The position numbers were made by a program, and so were the translations under genes. Positions 26,351 to 34,822 of a stretch of 64,000 nt of DNA are shown one piece after another. Positions within the stretch are counted from its first letter, which is position 1. Each line of letters starts with the position of its first letter. Under the pieces are notes generated by a model. That model was given only the letters and a program-made list of their open reading frames with translations. It had not been told where the DNA came from and ran no database searches. The stretch is from Emticicia sp. 21SJ11W-3 (lineage in GTDB: Bacteria > Bacteroidota > Bacteroidia > Cytophagales > Spirosomataceae): the NCBI RefSeq assembly GCF_024138715.1, contig NZ_CP092074.1, positions 3,596,001 through 3,660,000 on the forward strand. Direction: 5' to 3'.

Positions 26351-27328
26351 ATGTCAATGGATTATAATAGATTAAATGTGGTTTTGACCAAAGAATTTTG
26401 GTTAAGTGAATGTATTAGTTTAATAGACGGTAATATTTCTGACCGATCTTTGGAAGAATTAGGCATAAGTGAGTATTTAAGGAGATATATTGAAAATTAT
26501 GGCGATTTATTCGAAAGTAAAAGAAATCTTCAAATTGTAGTTAATGAAATTTCTAAGAGCTTCAATTATTTTGAGCCAGAGAAAATACTGATAAATTATG
26601 AAAAAATAGACCGTTTTTTAAATTTAATCTCTTCATTTGGTGAAGGGCAATATTGGTGCATTAATAGATTGATGAAAATTATTAATGATATATATAGTTA
26701 TACTTTCAATAATCAAGATGCCAATAATAAAATTCTAAGTAAAGTATTGAAAAAGTGTATATTAATCTTAAACCACAACTTCAGAATATTACGTCTAAAC
26801 AACCCAAAATATCTTAAGATTACATCATTTGAAACTATACCTTCCGAGATACTCCTATTTGAAGATTATTTAAATATTATCTATGATTTCTCGAAACTGC
26901 AAAAAATCGGTTTAGATGTTTTAGCACAAATACTAAATACTCTAATACAATTTGAATATGATAGAATTTCTTTCATCGAAGATAATACTTTTCTTGAACC
27001 ATTTTTTATTGATAAAATATTTTCTGATGATGAGCTATACTCAGTAGTAATTGAATCATTTCTTAATTCAGAGAATATAGAGGCATATAATAATTTCGTT
27101 TTTTCTCTAGCATTAAATAAGAACTACAAGGATAAGTTTTTAGAATTTGTCAATAGCGCAGGAGTTAGTGAGAAGCCTTTGATTGAGACGAAACATGAAA
27201 CAATTCAAATTAAGATAACAAACTATAAAGGGAAATCAATAAATACTATGCGGTTTGTTAAGGATTTGGTAAGAATAACCTATCTTTTTATGCAAGTTTC
27301 ATATAATGTTCAGGGTTCCCATAAATAA
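26351..27328 (+). CDS. Unrecognised, mainly helical protein (operon gene 2)
   Basis: A 325-residue protein starting MSMDYNRLNVVL. I recognise no domain. It is rich in Ile, Asn, Lys and Leu and predicted by eye to be mostly helical (repeated blocks such as LILNHNFRILRLNN and LAQILNTLIQFEYDR), ending with a basic strand-like segment HETIQIKITNYKGKSI. There is no signal peptide or membrane segment, so it is probably cytoplasmic. It is spaced 6 and 12 bases from its neighbours and so is tightly co-expressed with them. The AT-rich codon use marks it as foreign to the core genome. Confidence 0.6.
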   Translation: MSMDYNRLNVVLTKEFWLSECISLIDGNISDRSLEELGISEYLRRYIENYGDLFESKRNLQIVVNEISKSFNYFEPEKILINYEKIDRFLNLISSFGEGQYWCINRLMKIINDIYSYTFNNQDANNKILSKVLKKCILILNHNFRILRLNNPKYLKITSFETIPSEILLFEDYLNIIYDFSKLQKIGLDVLAQILNTLIQFEYDRISFIEDNTFLEPFFIDKIFSDDELYSVVIESFLNSENIEAYNNFVFSLALNKNYKDKFLEFVNSAGVSEKPLIETKHETIQIKITNYKGKSINTMRFVKDLVRITYLFMQVSYNVQGSHK

Positions 27329-27340
27329 ATGTGTATGTAA

Positions 27341-29614
27341 ATGAAAAGACATTTTTTATATTTAGACAGTTTCAATACTTGTATTGCTGAATCCGATTAT
27401 GAGCATCAATTCTATTTTGATGCATTTGATTTAATAGATATAATGCAAGGCTTTGGAGCATTTTATAAGAATAAAATTTTACTTTCTGATTTTGAAAATG
27501 AAAAGTTTGAATCTGACCAAACCCTCATTCAGAGTCTTGCTTCAGGAGGCTTTTTAGGTTTAAATATTAAAATATTACCATGGCATCAGTCTGAATTTTA
27601 TCATCATCTATCTGATAATTTTGGAATGCCCAATAGGTTACCTAATTATAGAGAAGTTTTTAAAAAATTTCTGGGCGACGTTTATGGACAGAATAATGCT
27701 TCTTTAAATTCAAGAATAACCGAATTTAAAAATAATATAGAGAATCATATATTTGAAGAGCATTCAGAAGAAAAAAGAAGAACGTTTAATGTATTGAGAA
27801 CAATAAACGATTTTACATGGCAAGAGAGATTTTATAATCTTTTTGAGGAAAAGAAAATTTTCGTTCTTGAGAAAGAGGATGTTTACAGTTCAAATCCGGA
27901 TTTTTTTGATTCAATTTTGTTCGCATTTAATATTAAGAGGCCATCAAAGAAGCAAGAAAATTTTAATGATGCGCAGGCGTTAAATTTTATCAGAGAAAGG
28001 GTAATGGAATTTAACGAAGGTAAGATAAAGGTAATTCCAATATTTTATGACTCTCTAGGAACCATAACTGAGGCATTAAGGGATAGAAACTTATTAAGTC
28101 TGTTTGAAATAAACCTGAACGGAATTACTGTCTCAGCAATAAGAAGTGCAGATTACTTCCTTTGCTATTCTCTTGGATATACGATTAATAATAAAGAATT
28201 GGAAGAGGTTAGTAATTATCAGAAGATAGTAAGAAGACAAGAAGAATTTTCCGTTTTTGTGGATAAAGTAATAGACTCAAGAAATAAGCGCTTTAGAGAA
28301 AAAGAATCAGAATTTATTAATAAAGAGCTTCAGAATTTAGAGAATGAAATCTCAGATTTCATTAGATATGATTTCTTTAAGAATGTTGTTTTACCAAGCT
28401 TTTCAAACGAGGATTATCAGAAAGTAATTGAAAATGTGACACATAACCTCGTAGATAATCAGCAGTATCAAAAGCTTCTTGAGAGAAAAATTGAAAAAGT
28501 TATTACTCAATTAGAGAAGTCATATAAATCATTACAGGGTACTTTTAATTTGTATAATGAAATAACAACAAACATTGATTTATTAGTTTCTAAAGTAGCA
28601 ATTCCAAATAGTTTTGATGTATTTAAAGACTTTAGTTTAATTCGTTTTTTTATTCCTGAAGAGATTCATCCGGTAATTCGCGATATGTTTAATTCAGAAA
28701 AAGGATGTTTATCTACAGACTCAAAAGATAGAAATCGTGTTGCAGTGGGAGTTTTAAATTTAATTACTCGAATTAGAAATAATGAAAGTATAAATGACAA
28801 TGACATCTTTAAAGTTTTAACAGCTTTTTGGGTTTTGGAACTATATAATAATGTTAAATTACTCTCAATTGAAAAAGACTTCTGGAATAGATTTAAATTT
28901 TCTCAATTAATGTTGGCAGGTGCATGTTGGATAAAGTCAAAAAACTCATTTGAAGATGTTAAAAATACTCTTTTTACAATTATTAAGCTGCTCAAAAATA
29001 TGATTAACAATAAAGAAGGGGTCCCCTACACTTTGCAAGAGGCCCAAATATGTGCTGCCCTAGGATATTTAAATTTTCATTTGTGGTGTAAAAAAACAGA
29101 TAATTCGTTATGTACAATTAAGAGAAGGATTCCAGAATGTGAGCCAGGAAACTTAAATTATGAAGCGATTTATTATATTGAAAAGGCATATAATTATTTC
29201 AGCGAAAGAAATGAAGTCGATAGCGTTCAAAAAATGTATGTTACTAATATTTTTTTATTTTATTCAACAGAAGCTGGTGGAAAAGAAGAATTTGGAAAAT
29301 TGAATCAAGTTCATGCATACTTAACACAAATTGTTAAGACTGCTAATGCAGAATGGCACTATCGATATGATGACTCAATTGCTAGATTCTTCATTCGGCA
29401 ATCTATAAGTATTGATATTGAAAATGAAAAAAATTTAAATCTAAAGATAGAGAAAATTAATCATAAGGTTTTTTTAATAAATCAGGCACAGAAGATTTTA
29501 GAACAAGCGAAAGTACAATTGAAAGGTAAAGAAAATCTGAGAGATGTTCATGACTTATTTCTCTATGCGGATGTAATTACAACATATAAAACTGAAATAT
29601 TGACTTCATATTGA
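27341..29614 (+). CDS. Large unrecognised protein (operon gene 3, 757 residues)
   Basis: The protein begins MKRHFLYLDSFNTCIAESDY. The early aspartate after a hydrophobic strand (FLYLDS) and a later IRSADYFLCYSLGY, each preceded by hydrophobic strands, vaguely recall a PIN-like nuclease fold, but this is weak. Residues 300-450 form a long coiled-coil-like helical part (NKELQNLENEISDFIRYDFF, ERKIEKVITQLEKSYKSLQG). The last third is again helical. There is no signal peptide. As the largest product of a three-gene AT-rich cargo operon between inverted IS256 copies, it may belong to a defence or toxin-type system; this is inferred from context only. Confidence 0.6.
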   Translation: MKRHFLYLDSFNTCIAESDYEHQFYFDAFDLIDIMQGFGAFYKNKILLSDFENEKFESDQTLIQSLASGGFLGLNIKILPWHQSEFYHHLSDNFGMPNRLPNYREVFKKFLGDVYGQNNASLNSRITEFKNNIENHIFEEHSEEKRRTFNVLRTINDFTWQERFYNLFEEKKIFVLEKEDVYSSNPDFFDSILFAFNIKRPSKKQENFNDAQALNFIRERVMEFNEGKIKVIPIFYDSLGTITEALRDRNLLSLFEINLNGITVSAIRSADYFLCYSLGYTINNKELEEVSNYQKIVRRQEEFSVFVDKVIDSRNKRFREKESEFINKELQNLENEISDFIRYDFFKNVVLPSFSNEDYQKVIENVTHNLVDNQQYQKLLERKIEKVITQLEKSYKSLQGTFNLYNEITTNIDLLVSKVAIPNSFDVFKDFSLIRFFIPEEIHPVIRDMFNSEKGCLSTDSKDRNRVAVGVLNLITRIRNNESINDNDIFKVLTAFWVLELYNNVKLLSIEKDFWNRFKFSQLMLAGACWIKSKNSFEDVKNTLFTIIKLLKNMINNKEGVPYTLQEAQICAALGYLNFHLWCKKTDNSLCTIKRRIPECEPGNLNYEAIYYIEKAYNYFSERNEVDSVQKMYVTNIFLFYSTEAGGKEEFGKLNQVHAYLTQIVKTANAEWHYRYDDSIARFFIRQSISIDIENEKNLNLKIEKINHKVFLINQAQKILEQAKVQLKGKENLRDVHDLFLYADVITTYKTEILTSY

Positions 29615-29738
29615 TTTGTTTACTTAGTTAATTTCAAGAAATAAATTCAAGATAGTTATTATGTGTTGACTCAAATAATAATACTCTTCACTAATCTATA
29701 ACACAAAACACATGGTTCAGGAAATACAGGTTTAGTAA

Positions 29739-31119
29739 GGGAGCGTAAACTGAACTGTGTCAAGGATTTTTACTACTCACTTGGAGTTGGCTTCAAGTGA
29801 GTTTTTTCAAAATTATGGAATTTCATTCTATCTCCAAAAATAATGTATAACTGCGATAAGGTGACACTCCAATTTCGGACAGGCATAGTCTGGGCGACCC
29901 CGTCCACTTTTGGGAGATTCTTTGTACGACCAGATAAATCAGTTTCAAAAGTGCTGTATCTGATGTAAATGAGCCTTTAGTTTTAGTGACTTTTCTGACT
30001 TGCCTATGAAAACCCTCAATAGGGTTTGTCGTATAAATCAATCTTCTAATGTCTTCTGCATACTCATAGAAGCTTGATAGGTTTTCCCAGTTAGTAAACC
30101 AGGATTGAACAGCAATGATGTATTTCTTGCCCCATTTAGCTTCTAAAGCCTCTAATTGTCTAAAACCCTCTTCTTTGTTTAGAGCAGTATACACAAGTTT
30201 AAGGTCAGCTATAAAAGCCTTTTTGTCTTTTTCAGGAACATATTTCAGGCTATTCCGTATTTGATGAACAATACAGAGCTGTATTTGAGCTTGGGGATAT
30301 AGGGTAGCAATAGCATCAGGAAAACCTTTCAGTCCATCAATACAGGCAATTAAAATGTCCTCTACACCTCTTCTTTTTAAATCTGTTAAGACAGAAAGCC
30401 AGAATTTAGCACCCTCTGTTTCTGCCACATACATACCTATTAAGTCTTTTTTCCCCTCTAAGTCTACTCCTAAGATGTTGTAAATAGCTCGTGAAACCAC
30501 TCTGCCATCCTCTTTGACTTTATAATGTATGCAATCCATAAAAACAATGGGATAGATGCTCTCCAAGGGTCTGCTACGCCATTCTTGCATGGCAGGGATT
30601 ACCTTATCTGTAATAGTAGATAACTGCGTAGCTGAAATATCCATTTGATATAGCTCCTTGATATGAGAAGATATATCTCTGGTAGACATTCCTAAACCAT
30701 ATAAACCTATAACTTTAGTTTCAAGTTCTTCTGTAATTATTACCTGTCTCTTAGGTAAAATCATAGGCTCAAAAGTCCCTGAACGATCTCTGCCACTCTC
30801 CAGTTCAAATTCTCCTGATAAGCTCTTTACCTGCTTTTGTGTCTTTCCATTTTTACGATTAGATACTCCTTTTGCTTTTGATTCTGCCAGATGATTTTCT
30901 AACTCACCAGACAAAGCAGCTTCCAAAAAATGTTTCATTAATGGCGCAAAAATGCCTTTCTCTCCACTAAAAGGCTTACCAGCATACATTCCAGCAATTG
31001 CTTGCTTTTTGAACTCTTCGAAATCAAATTCTTGCTTCTCTTCCATAAAAAAACTGTGTTTAAAGTAAAATTAACATTTTAGCTAAATTTTACCTTGACA
31101 CAGTTTAATTTACAGTCTC
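29739..31119 (-). mobile_element. IS256-family element, copy C (inverted relative to A and B)
   Basis: The ends are GGGAGCGTAAACTGAACTGT at 29739 and the complement of GAGACTGTAAATT ending at 31119. It is 16 bases shorter than copies A and B because the 5' GC insert is absent. With copy B it encloses the three-gene operon as an inverted pair, the form of a composite transposon (23593-31119, 7.5 kb). Its right side touches the ISAon1-type transposase stop with only a few bases between. Confidence 0.9.
29823..31046 (-). CDS. IS256-family transposase, copy C
   Basis: A 407-residue transposase with a normal N-terminus (MEEKQEFDFEEFKKQAIAG) starting at 31046, so the 5' insert is missing here. The DDE motifs are the same as in the other copies. 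The 14-base 3' insert is present (complement at about 29892-29905), replacing the normal WTMPVRNW tail. The body differs from copies A/B at many silent and a few coding positions, but the last 70 bases are identical to copy A, pointing to gene conversion among copies. Confidence 0.88.
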   Translation of the reverse strand: MEEKQEFDFEEFKKQAIAGMYAGKPFSGEKGIFAPLMKHFLEAALSGELENHLAESKAKGVSNRKNGKTQKQVKSLSGEFELESGRDRSGTFEPMILPKRQVIITEELETKVIGLYGLGMSTRDISSHIKELYQMDISATQLSTITDKVIPAMQEWRSRPLESIYPIVFMDCIHYKVKEDGRVVSRAIYNILGVDLEGKKDLIGMYVAETEGAKFWLSVLTDLKRRGVEDILIACIDGLKGFPDAIATLYPQAQIQLCIVHQIRNSLKYVPEKDKKAFIADLKLVYTALNKEEGFRQLEALEAKWGKKYIIAVQSWFTNWENLSSFYEYAEDIRRLIYTTNPIEGFHRQVRKVTKTKGSFTSDTALLKLIYLVVQRISQKWTGSPRLCLSEIGVSPYRSYTLFLEIE

Positions 31120-31124
31120 GGGGA

Positions 31125-32111
31125 CTACGCATAAATCTTGGCGAGTCTAAAGAGGAAGAAAGTAATATTTCTTACACCTCTAAACTGGTTTCTTAGTGCT
31201 TTAACTTTCGCGTTGAACGATTCTGCTGATGCATTGGTGCTTCTTCTATCGAAGAAGTTCAGGATTTTCTCATAATGATTCTGAATCGTTCTGGCAATTG
31301 TATTGAATGAATCGAAACTTGCCTTTTCAATCTGATTATACCATAGTGCCAGCTTTTTGAATGCTACAATTCTTTCTTTGGAATGGGTAAAAATGTCAGA
31401 TAATCCTCTACTCAATCCATAAGCTTCTGCAATGTCTGGATATAATCTGAATAAGATTTGAGCTCTGTGTGTTTGTGATTCAGACCAGTTATGTGGCTTC
31501 TTATAAAGTAAATACCGACTTCGGGCTAAAAGTTGTTTGAGTGTATCTCCGTTCTCTAGTATTTGAGGGGTAAAAGATACTTTTTGTTCTTTAGCTGATT
31601 GCATTTGCCCGTTTTCTTCTTCCATTGCCTGCCACCTGTGTTGGATTCTAATCTCTTGTACTGCATCACAGGCTAGCTGTTGAACATGAAACCTATCCGC
31701 TACAAGTTTGGCTTTAGGGAATGTTCTTCTGGCTATTTTCTCCATTGTAGGAGCTAAATCTAAAGTCACTTCTTTTACCCTCTTCCTTAAAGATTCAGGT
31801 ATCTGACGTAATACTTCTATGATTTTCTCACTTTCAGTGCCTTTTATCATGGCTACCAAAGTTCCTTTACGGCCTTTAGCCGCTTTATTAGTTAGAATAG
31901 TATAAAGCTCTCCCTGCGATAAGCTCGTCTCATCAATAGATAGATATTCACCAATATTCTCAGTGAACAACAACCAATCTTCAGCATATGAGGCCTGTGG
32001 CCAACTCTTAAAGTCACTTAAATGACTCACGTACTGCTCCTGGAATCGCTTGCCATCTAAGCCATAAAGTTCTCCCAGTGTTTTACAACTAATGGGGGTA
32101 TTATCTACCAA
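31125..32111 (-). CDS. ISAon1-family transposase (DDE, ORF B)
   Basis: A 328-residue ISL3-like DDE transposase. SIDETSLSQGELYTIL carries the first Asp, KEVTLDLAPTMEKIARRTFP the second, FHVQQLACDAVQEIR is the conserved helix, and STNASAESFNAKVKALRNQF carries the catalytic Glu. It begins at a TTG (32111) overlapping the N-region ORF in another frame, so it is probably made by translational coupling or frameshifting, as in its family. The C-terminal FFLFRLAKIYA is complete. Confidence 0.85.
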   Translation of the reverse strand: MVDNTPISCKTLGELYGLDGKRFQEQYVSHLSDFKSWPQASYAEDWLLFTENIGEYLSIDETSLSQGELYTILTNKAAKGRKGTLVAMIKGTESEKIIEVLRQIPESLRKRVKEVTLDLAPTMEKIARRTFPKAKLVADRFHVQQLACDAVQEIRIQHRWQAMEEENGQMQSAKEQKVSFTPQILENGDTLKQLLARSRYLLYKKPHNWSESQTHRAQILFRLYPDIAEAYGLSRGLSDIFTHSKERIVAFKKLALWYNQIEKASFDSFNTIARTIQNHYEKILNFFDRRSTNASAESFNAKVKALRNQFRGVRNITFFLFRLAKIYA

Positions 32112-32460
32112 GTCCTTTCGGTCGGCGTTCCGATAAAAAAAATGCGAATTCCTTTGTCATTCGAGTGCCATCTGCTACCATTTCCCAATTTCTATAGACT
32201 GTTTTACCAGTAGTGAGATTCAGCCATTTCCTGCGCTTGATTTTTAGATAGCACGCTTTACCTCGTAAAGGAAAATCTCTTACAGTTTCTTCATCAAAGA
32301 ATCCCTTAGATTGTAGTTGGTCGGATTGATATTCTTGTGGTGGTAGATTCTTCTCTGATAAAAACAGATAGTAAGATTACTCTTTCTTTATCACATTAGT
32401 TAATTCAAAGTATTCTAAAATGCCTTCAGGAAGTAGTAATGATAGTAGCGTCGTATCCAA
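32101..32460 (-). pseudogene. ISAon1 N-region ORF with an in-frame nonsense codon
   Basis: The frame reads LLSLLLPEGILEYFELTNVI then KKE, a TAA at 32377-32379, and SYYLFLSEKNLPPQEYQSDQ, continuing to KGFFDEETVRDFPLRGKACY and WEMVADGTRMTKEFAFFLSE. The match to ISAon1 N-region proteins is clear on both sides of the stop, so the TAA (probably from GAA) is a point nonsense mutation. The true start codon is uncertain (TTG 32460 or upstream). Confidence 0.75.
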
Positions 32461-32517
32461 GTCCGTATTCTTTTTCGCAAAGTAACTCCTTTTTTACCTA
32501 CTCCCCAACTTTTCAGA

Positions 32518-32760
32518 TTGGTCCACAATAGGCTCTCCTTGAAGGCATCCATTGAACACTTAAGCAGTGACCAAAGCAAGAAATTCAGAATTTTAGAAAA
32601 CAATTTAGAGAAGCTAACTGACCTGGAATTTGTTTTTAACAAGACCAATGCGTTGGAAAAACAGGAGCAGATAAATATGGTGTTCGATCAAAAACTCTAC
32701 TATCAAGAGGGTATGTATCGAACCCCGACAATGATTGATTTACTATCGCAAACTGCTTGA
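32518..32760 (+). pseudogene. Serine recombinase C-terminal remnant
   Basis: The last 45 residues (KTNALEKQEQINMVFDQKLY then YQEGMYRTPTMIDLLSQTA) match the C-terminus of Bacteroidota site-specific serine recombinases, where '[VI]FD..L.Y..G.YRTP.M' is conserved. The catalytic N-terminal domain is missing, cut off by the ISAon1-type element. It lies about 30 bases before the terminator of tRNA-Asp. Confidence 0.6.
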
Positions 32761-32790
32761 TAATGAGCAAGAAAGGCTTACTGGATTATC

Positions 32791-32822
32791 AAAAAAAACG
32801 GGGGAATTTTTCAATTCCCCCG
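32791..32822 (-). terminator. Rho-independent terminator of tRNA-Asp
   Basis: The stem CGGGGGAATT (32799-32808) pairs with AATTCCCCCG (32813-32822) around a 4-nt loop; on the minus strand it is followed by eight T residues (32791-32798). It lies five bases beyond the tRNA 3' end. Confidence 0.92.
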
Positions 32823-32827
32823 CTCAG

Positions 32828-32901
32828 CGGTCCGGACGGGACTCGAACCCGCGACCCCCTGCGTGACAGGCAGGTATTCTAACCAACTGAACTACCGGAC
32901 C
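32828..32901 (-). tRNA. tRNA-Asp (anticodon GTC)
   Basis: The 74-nt gene folds into a full cloverleaf: acceptor GGTCCGG/CCGGACC with discriminator G, D-arm GTTCAGTTGGTTAGAAT, anticodon arm CCTGC-CTGTCAC-GCAGG (anticodon GTC) and T-arm CGGG-TTCGAGT-CCCG. CCA is not encoded. It is the boundary between the mobile region and the core genes to the right. Confidence 0.97.
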
Positions 32902-32943
32902 TTTTTCTCCTTAACGCTTCGTGATTTTTATTTTCTCTCATCG

Positions 32944-32976
32944 TTTGGGACTGCAAAGGTAGGAACATTATATTTG
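32944..32976 (+). promoter_or_regulatory. Bacteroidota-type promoter of the DinB-M20-Nif3 operon
   Basis: TTTG at 32944-32947 and TATATTTG at 32969-32976 are separated by 21 bases, matching the -33 TTTG / -7 TAnnTTTG consensus of the phylum's primary sigma factor. The ATG of the DinB-family gene is 27 bases downstream. Confidence 0.75.
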
Positions 32977-33003
32977 CGTGTCAAGACCTGAATCAAAAAA
33001 AAT

Positions 33004-33525
33004 ATGAAAATTTTTAAACCTACTCCGCAAGAGTATAACGCCCTTTCGTATCAACACAGTTATATTCAGCAAGTTATCTCTGACGACGCCCTCAAACAAA
33101 TGTCAGAAAATATTTCAATTGTGGATAACTTCTATCAATCATTACCTGCAGAAAAACACTTTTACCGATACGACACCGGTAAATGGACACCCATTGAGAT
33201 ACTCGGCCATCTGATTGATACAGAAAGAATACTGGCCTACCGTGCCTTGTGCATTGCCAGAGGCGAAAAACAGTCGCTGCCGGGTTTTAATGAGGCTCAA
33301 TATATGGCAGGCACCAACTTTAACAAAAAAAGTCTCAGAAGTTTACGCTTACAATATAAAGCGCAGCGAAAATCTACTATATTGCTTTTCAAATCGTTCA
33401 GCAATGATGAGTTGCATCGGGTTGGTTTGGCCAATAACCAGCCTACTTCTACAAGAGCGCTGGCCTGGTTGATTCCGGGGCATGAGTTGCACCATCTAAA
33501 AATCCTGAACGAACGCTATCTGTAA
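33004..33525 (+). CDS. DinB-family putative metal-dependent protein
   Basis: A 173-residue DinB/YfiT-like four-helix-bundle protein. The metal-binding histidines are visible in KWTPIEILGHLIDTERILAY and at the C-terminus in WLIPGHELHHLKIL. Homologues include bacillithiol transferase-like enzymes; the neighbouring YtxJ protein at 56790 shows that bacillithiol chemistry may exist in this organism, but the substrate here is unknown. It is the first gene of a run with the M20 peptidase (10 bases later). Confidence 0.85.
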   Translation: MKIFKPTPQEYNALSYQHSYIQQVISDDALKQMSENISIVDNFYQSLPAEKHFYRYDTGKWTPIEILGHLIDTERILAYRALCIARGEKQSLPGFNEAQYMAGTNFNKKSLRSLRLQYKAQRKSTILLFKSFSNDELHRVGLANNQPTSTRALAWLIPGHELHHLKILNERYL

Positions 33526-33535
33526 TTTTATTAAG

Positions 33536-34822
33536 ATGAATAAAGCTTTAATCTTTCTGCTTCTATTACCGGGTTTTAATGGGCTGGCGCAAAAAATCAG
33601 TCCGGTCGAAAAAAAAGTGGCAGAACATATAACCGCCCACATTGCCCAAACCGAGCAATTGCTTGAAAAAGTGGTGAATATCAATAGTGGCACCCTGAAC
33701 CTCGAAGGTGTAAAACAGGTCGGACAGCTATTCCGTCAGGAATTTGAGGCTATGGGCTTCACAACAGAGTGGGTTGCCCTGCCAGATTCCCTCAATCGTG
33801 CCGGTCATCTGGTGGCGTACCGGAAAGGCAAAAAAGGTAAAAAATTATTCCTGATTGGCCATCTAGACACCGTTTTTGAGAAATCAATGCCTTTTACACC
33901 CTTTACCCGGCTGAACGAAACTTTTGCTACCGGGCAGGGGGTAAATGATATGAAAGGAGGCGATGTAATGATTATTGCCGCTCTGAAAGCCCTGCATGCT
34001 CAGAACTTACTCGACGACACCAGCATAACTATTTACTTTACCGGCGACGAAGAGAGTTCGGGCAAACCCACCAGCATCAGCCGCAAAGATTTTATTGAGC
34101 GTGCCCGCCAGTCAGACATTGCTCTGGCTTACGAAACCGCTCAGAGTTTCAGCATTGCTGCCACTGCACGCCGGGGTGCAAGTGGTTGGGAATTAACTAC
34201 CACGGGTAAAACTGGTCATTCGTCAGGTATATTCAATGCCGGTATGGGTTACGGAGCCATTTATGAAGCTGCCCGTATTTTAGACCGCTTCAGAGAAACC
34301 CTGAGCGCCGAAAAATACCTGACCTTTAATCCGGGCGTAATTTCAGGTGGAACCGAGGTAAGTTATAACCCGGCTACTGCCAAAGGTGAGGCCGTGGGCA
34401 AAACAAACATCATTGCCCAAAAGGTAATAGTAACCGGCGATTTACGCTTTATCAGCGAAGCACAGAAAGAAAAAGCCCGTAATAAAATGCGTGAGATTGT
34501 GGCTCAAAACCTGAACGGAACAACTGCAGAAATAAAGTTTTCAGACGGTATTCCGGCCATGGAACCAACACAGGCCAATGCTGATTTGCTGAAAGTGCTG
34601 AATCAGGTGAGCCTTGATTTGGGTGTGGGCGAAGTAAAAGCCGGAGACCCGGGTTCTCGCGGTGCCGGAGATATTTCTTATATTGCGCAGTATGTACCTT
34701 GTCTCGACGGCCTTGGCGCATCCGGACAGGGAGCGCACGCGCCCGGAGAAACCATTAATCTGAAGGAGTTTCCGGCACTTACGCAACGCGCGGCTTTATT
34801 AATTTACCGACTTACCCGATGA
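33536..34822 (+). CDS. Secreted M20-family metallopeptidase (glutamate carboxypeptidase-like)
   Basis: 428 residues with a signal peptide (MNKALIFLLLLPGFNGLAQ). The M20 metal and catalytic motifs are present: FLIGHLDTVFE (first metal His, D), GVNDMKGGDVMI (bridging Asp), YFTGDEESSG (catalytic Glu and metal Glu), the dimerisation domain, and GQGAHAPGETINL (last metal His). It probably trims peptides or folate-like glutamates in the periplasm. The stop overlaps the start of the Nif3-like gene (ATGA at 34819-34822). Confidence 0.9.
   Translation: MNKALIFLLLLPGFNGLAQKISPVEKKVAEHITAHIAQTEQLLEKVVNINSGTLNLEGVKQVGQLFRQEFEAMGFTTEWVALPDSLNRAGHLVAYRKGKKGKKLFLIGHLDTVFEKSMPFTPFTRLNETFATGQGVNDMKGGDVMIIAALKALHAQNLLDDTSITIYFTGDEESSGKPTSISRKDFIERARQSDIALAYETAQSFSIAATARRGASGWELTTTGKTGHSSGIFNAGMGYGAIYEAARILDRFRETLSAEKYLTFNPGVISGGTEVSYNPATAKGEAVGKTNIIAQKVIVTGDLRFISEAQKEKARNKMREIVAQNLNGTTAEIKFSDGIPAMEPTQANADLLKVLNQVSLDLGVGEVKAGDPGSRGAGDISYIAQYVPCLDGLGASGQGAHAPGETINLKEFPALTQRAALLIYRLTR

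Larger units (their letters stand above)
31120..32517 (-). mobile_element. ISAon1-type insertion sequence (two-ORF), partial
   Basis: The order is that of ISAon1-family elements: a small N-region ORF and then the DDE transposase, overlapping by about 11 bases. The downstream end is cut by IS256 copy C five bases after the transposase stop. The upstream boundary lies between about 32460 and 32517, where a recombinase remnant on the other strand begins. I could not locate terminal repeats. Confidence 0.65.

Noticed and set aside
32415-32648. Minus-strand 77-codon frame across the ISAon1/recombinase junction
   Set aside because: It is out of frame with the recognisable ISAon1 N-region and antisense to the recombinase remnant.
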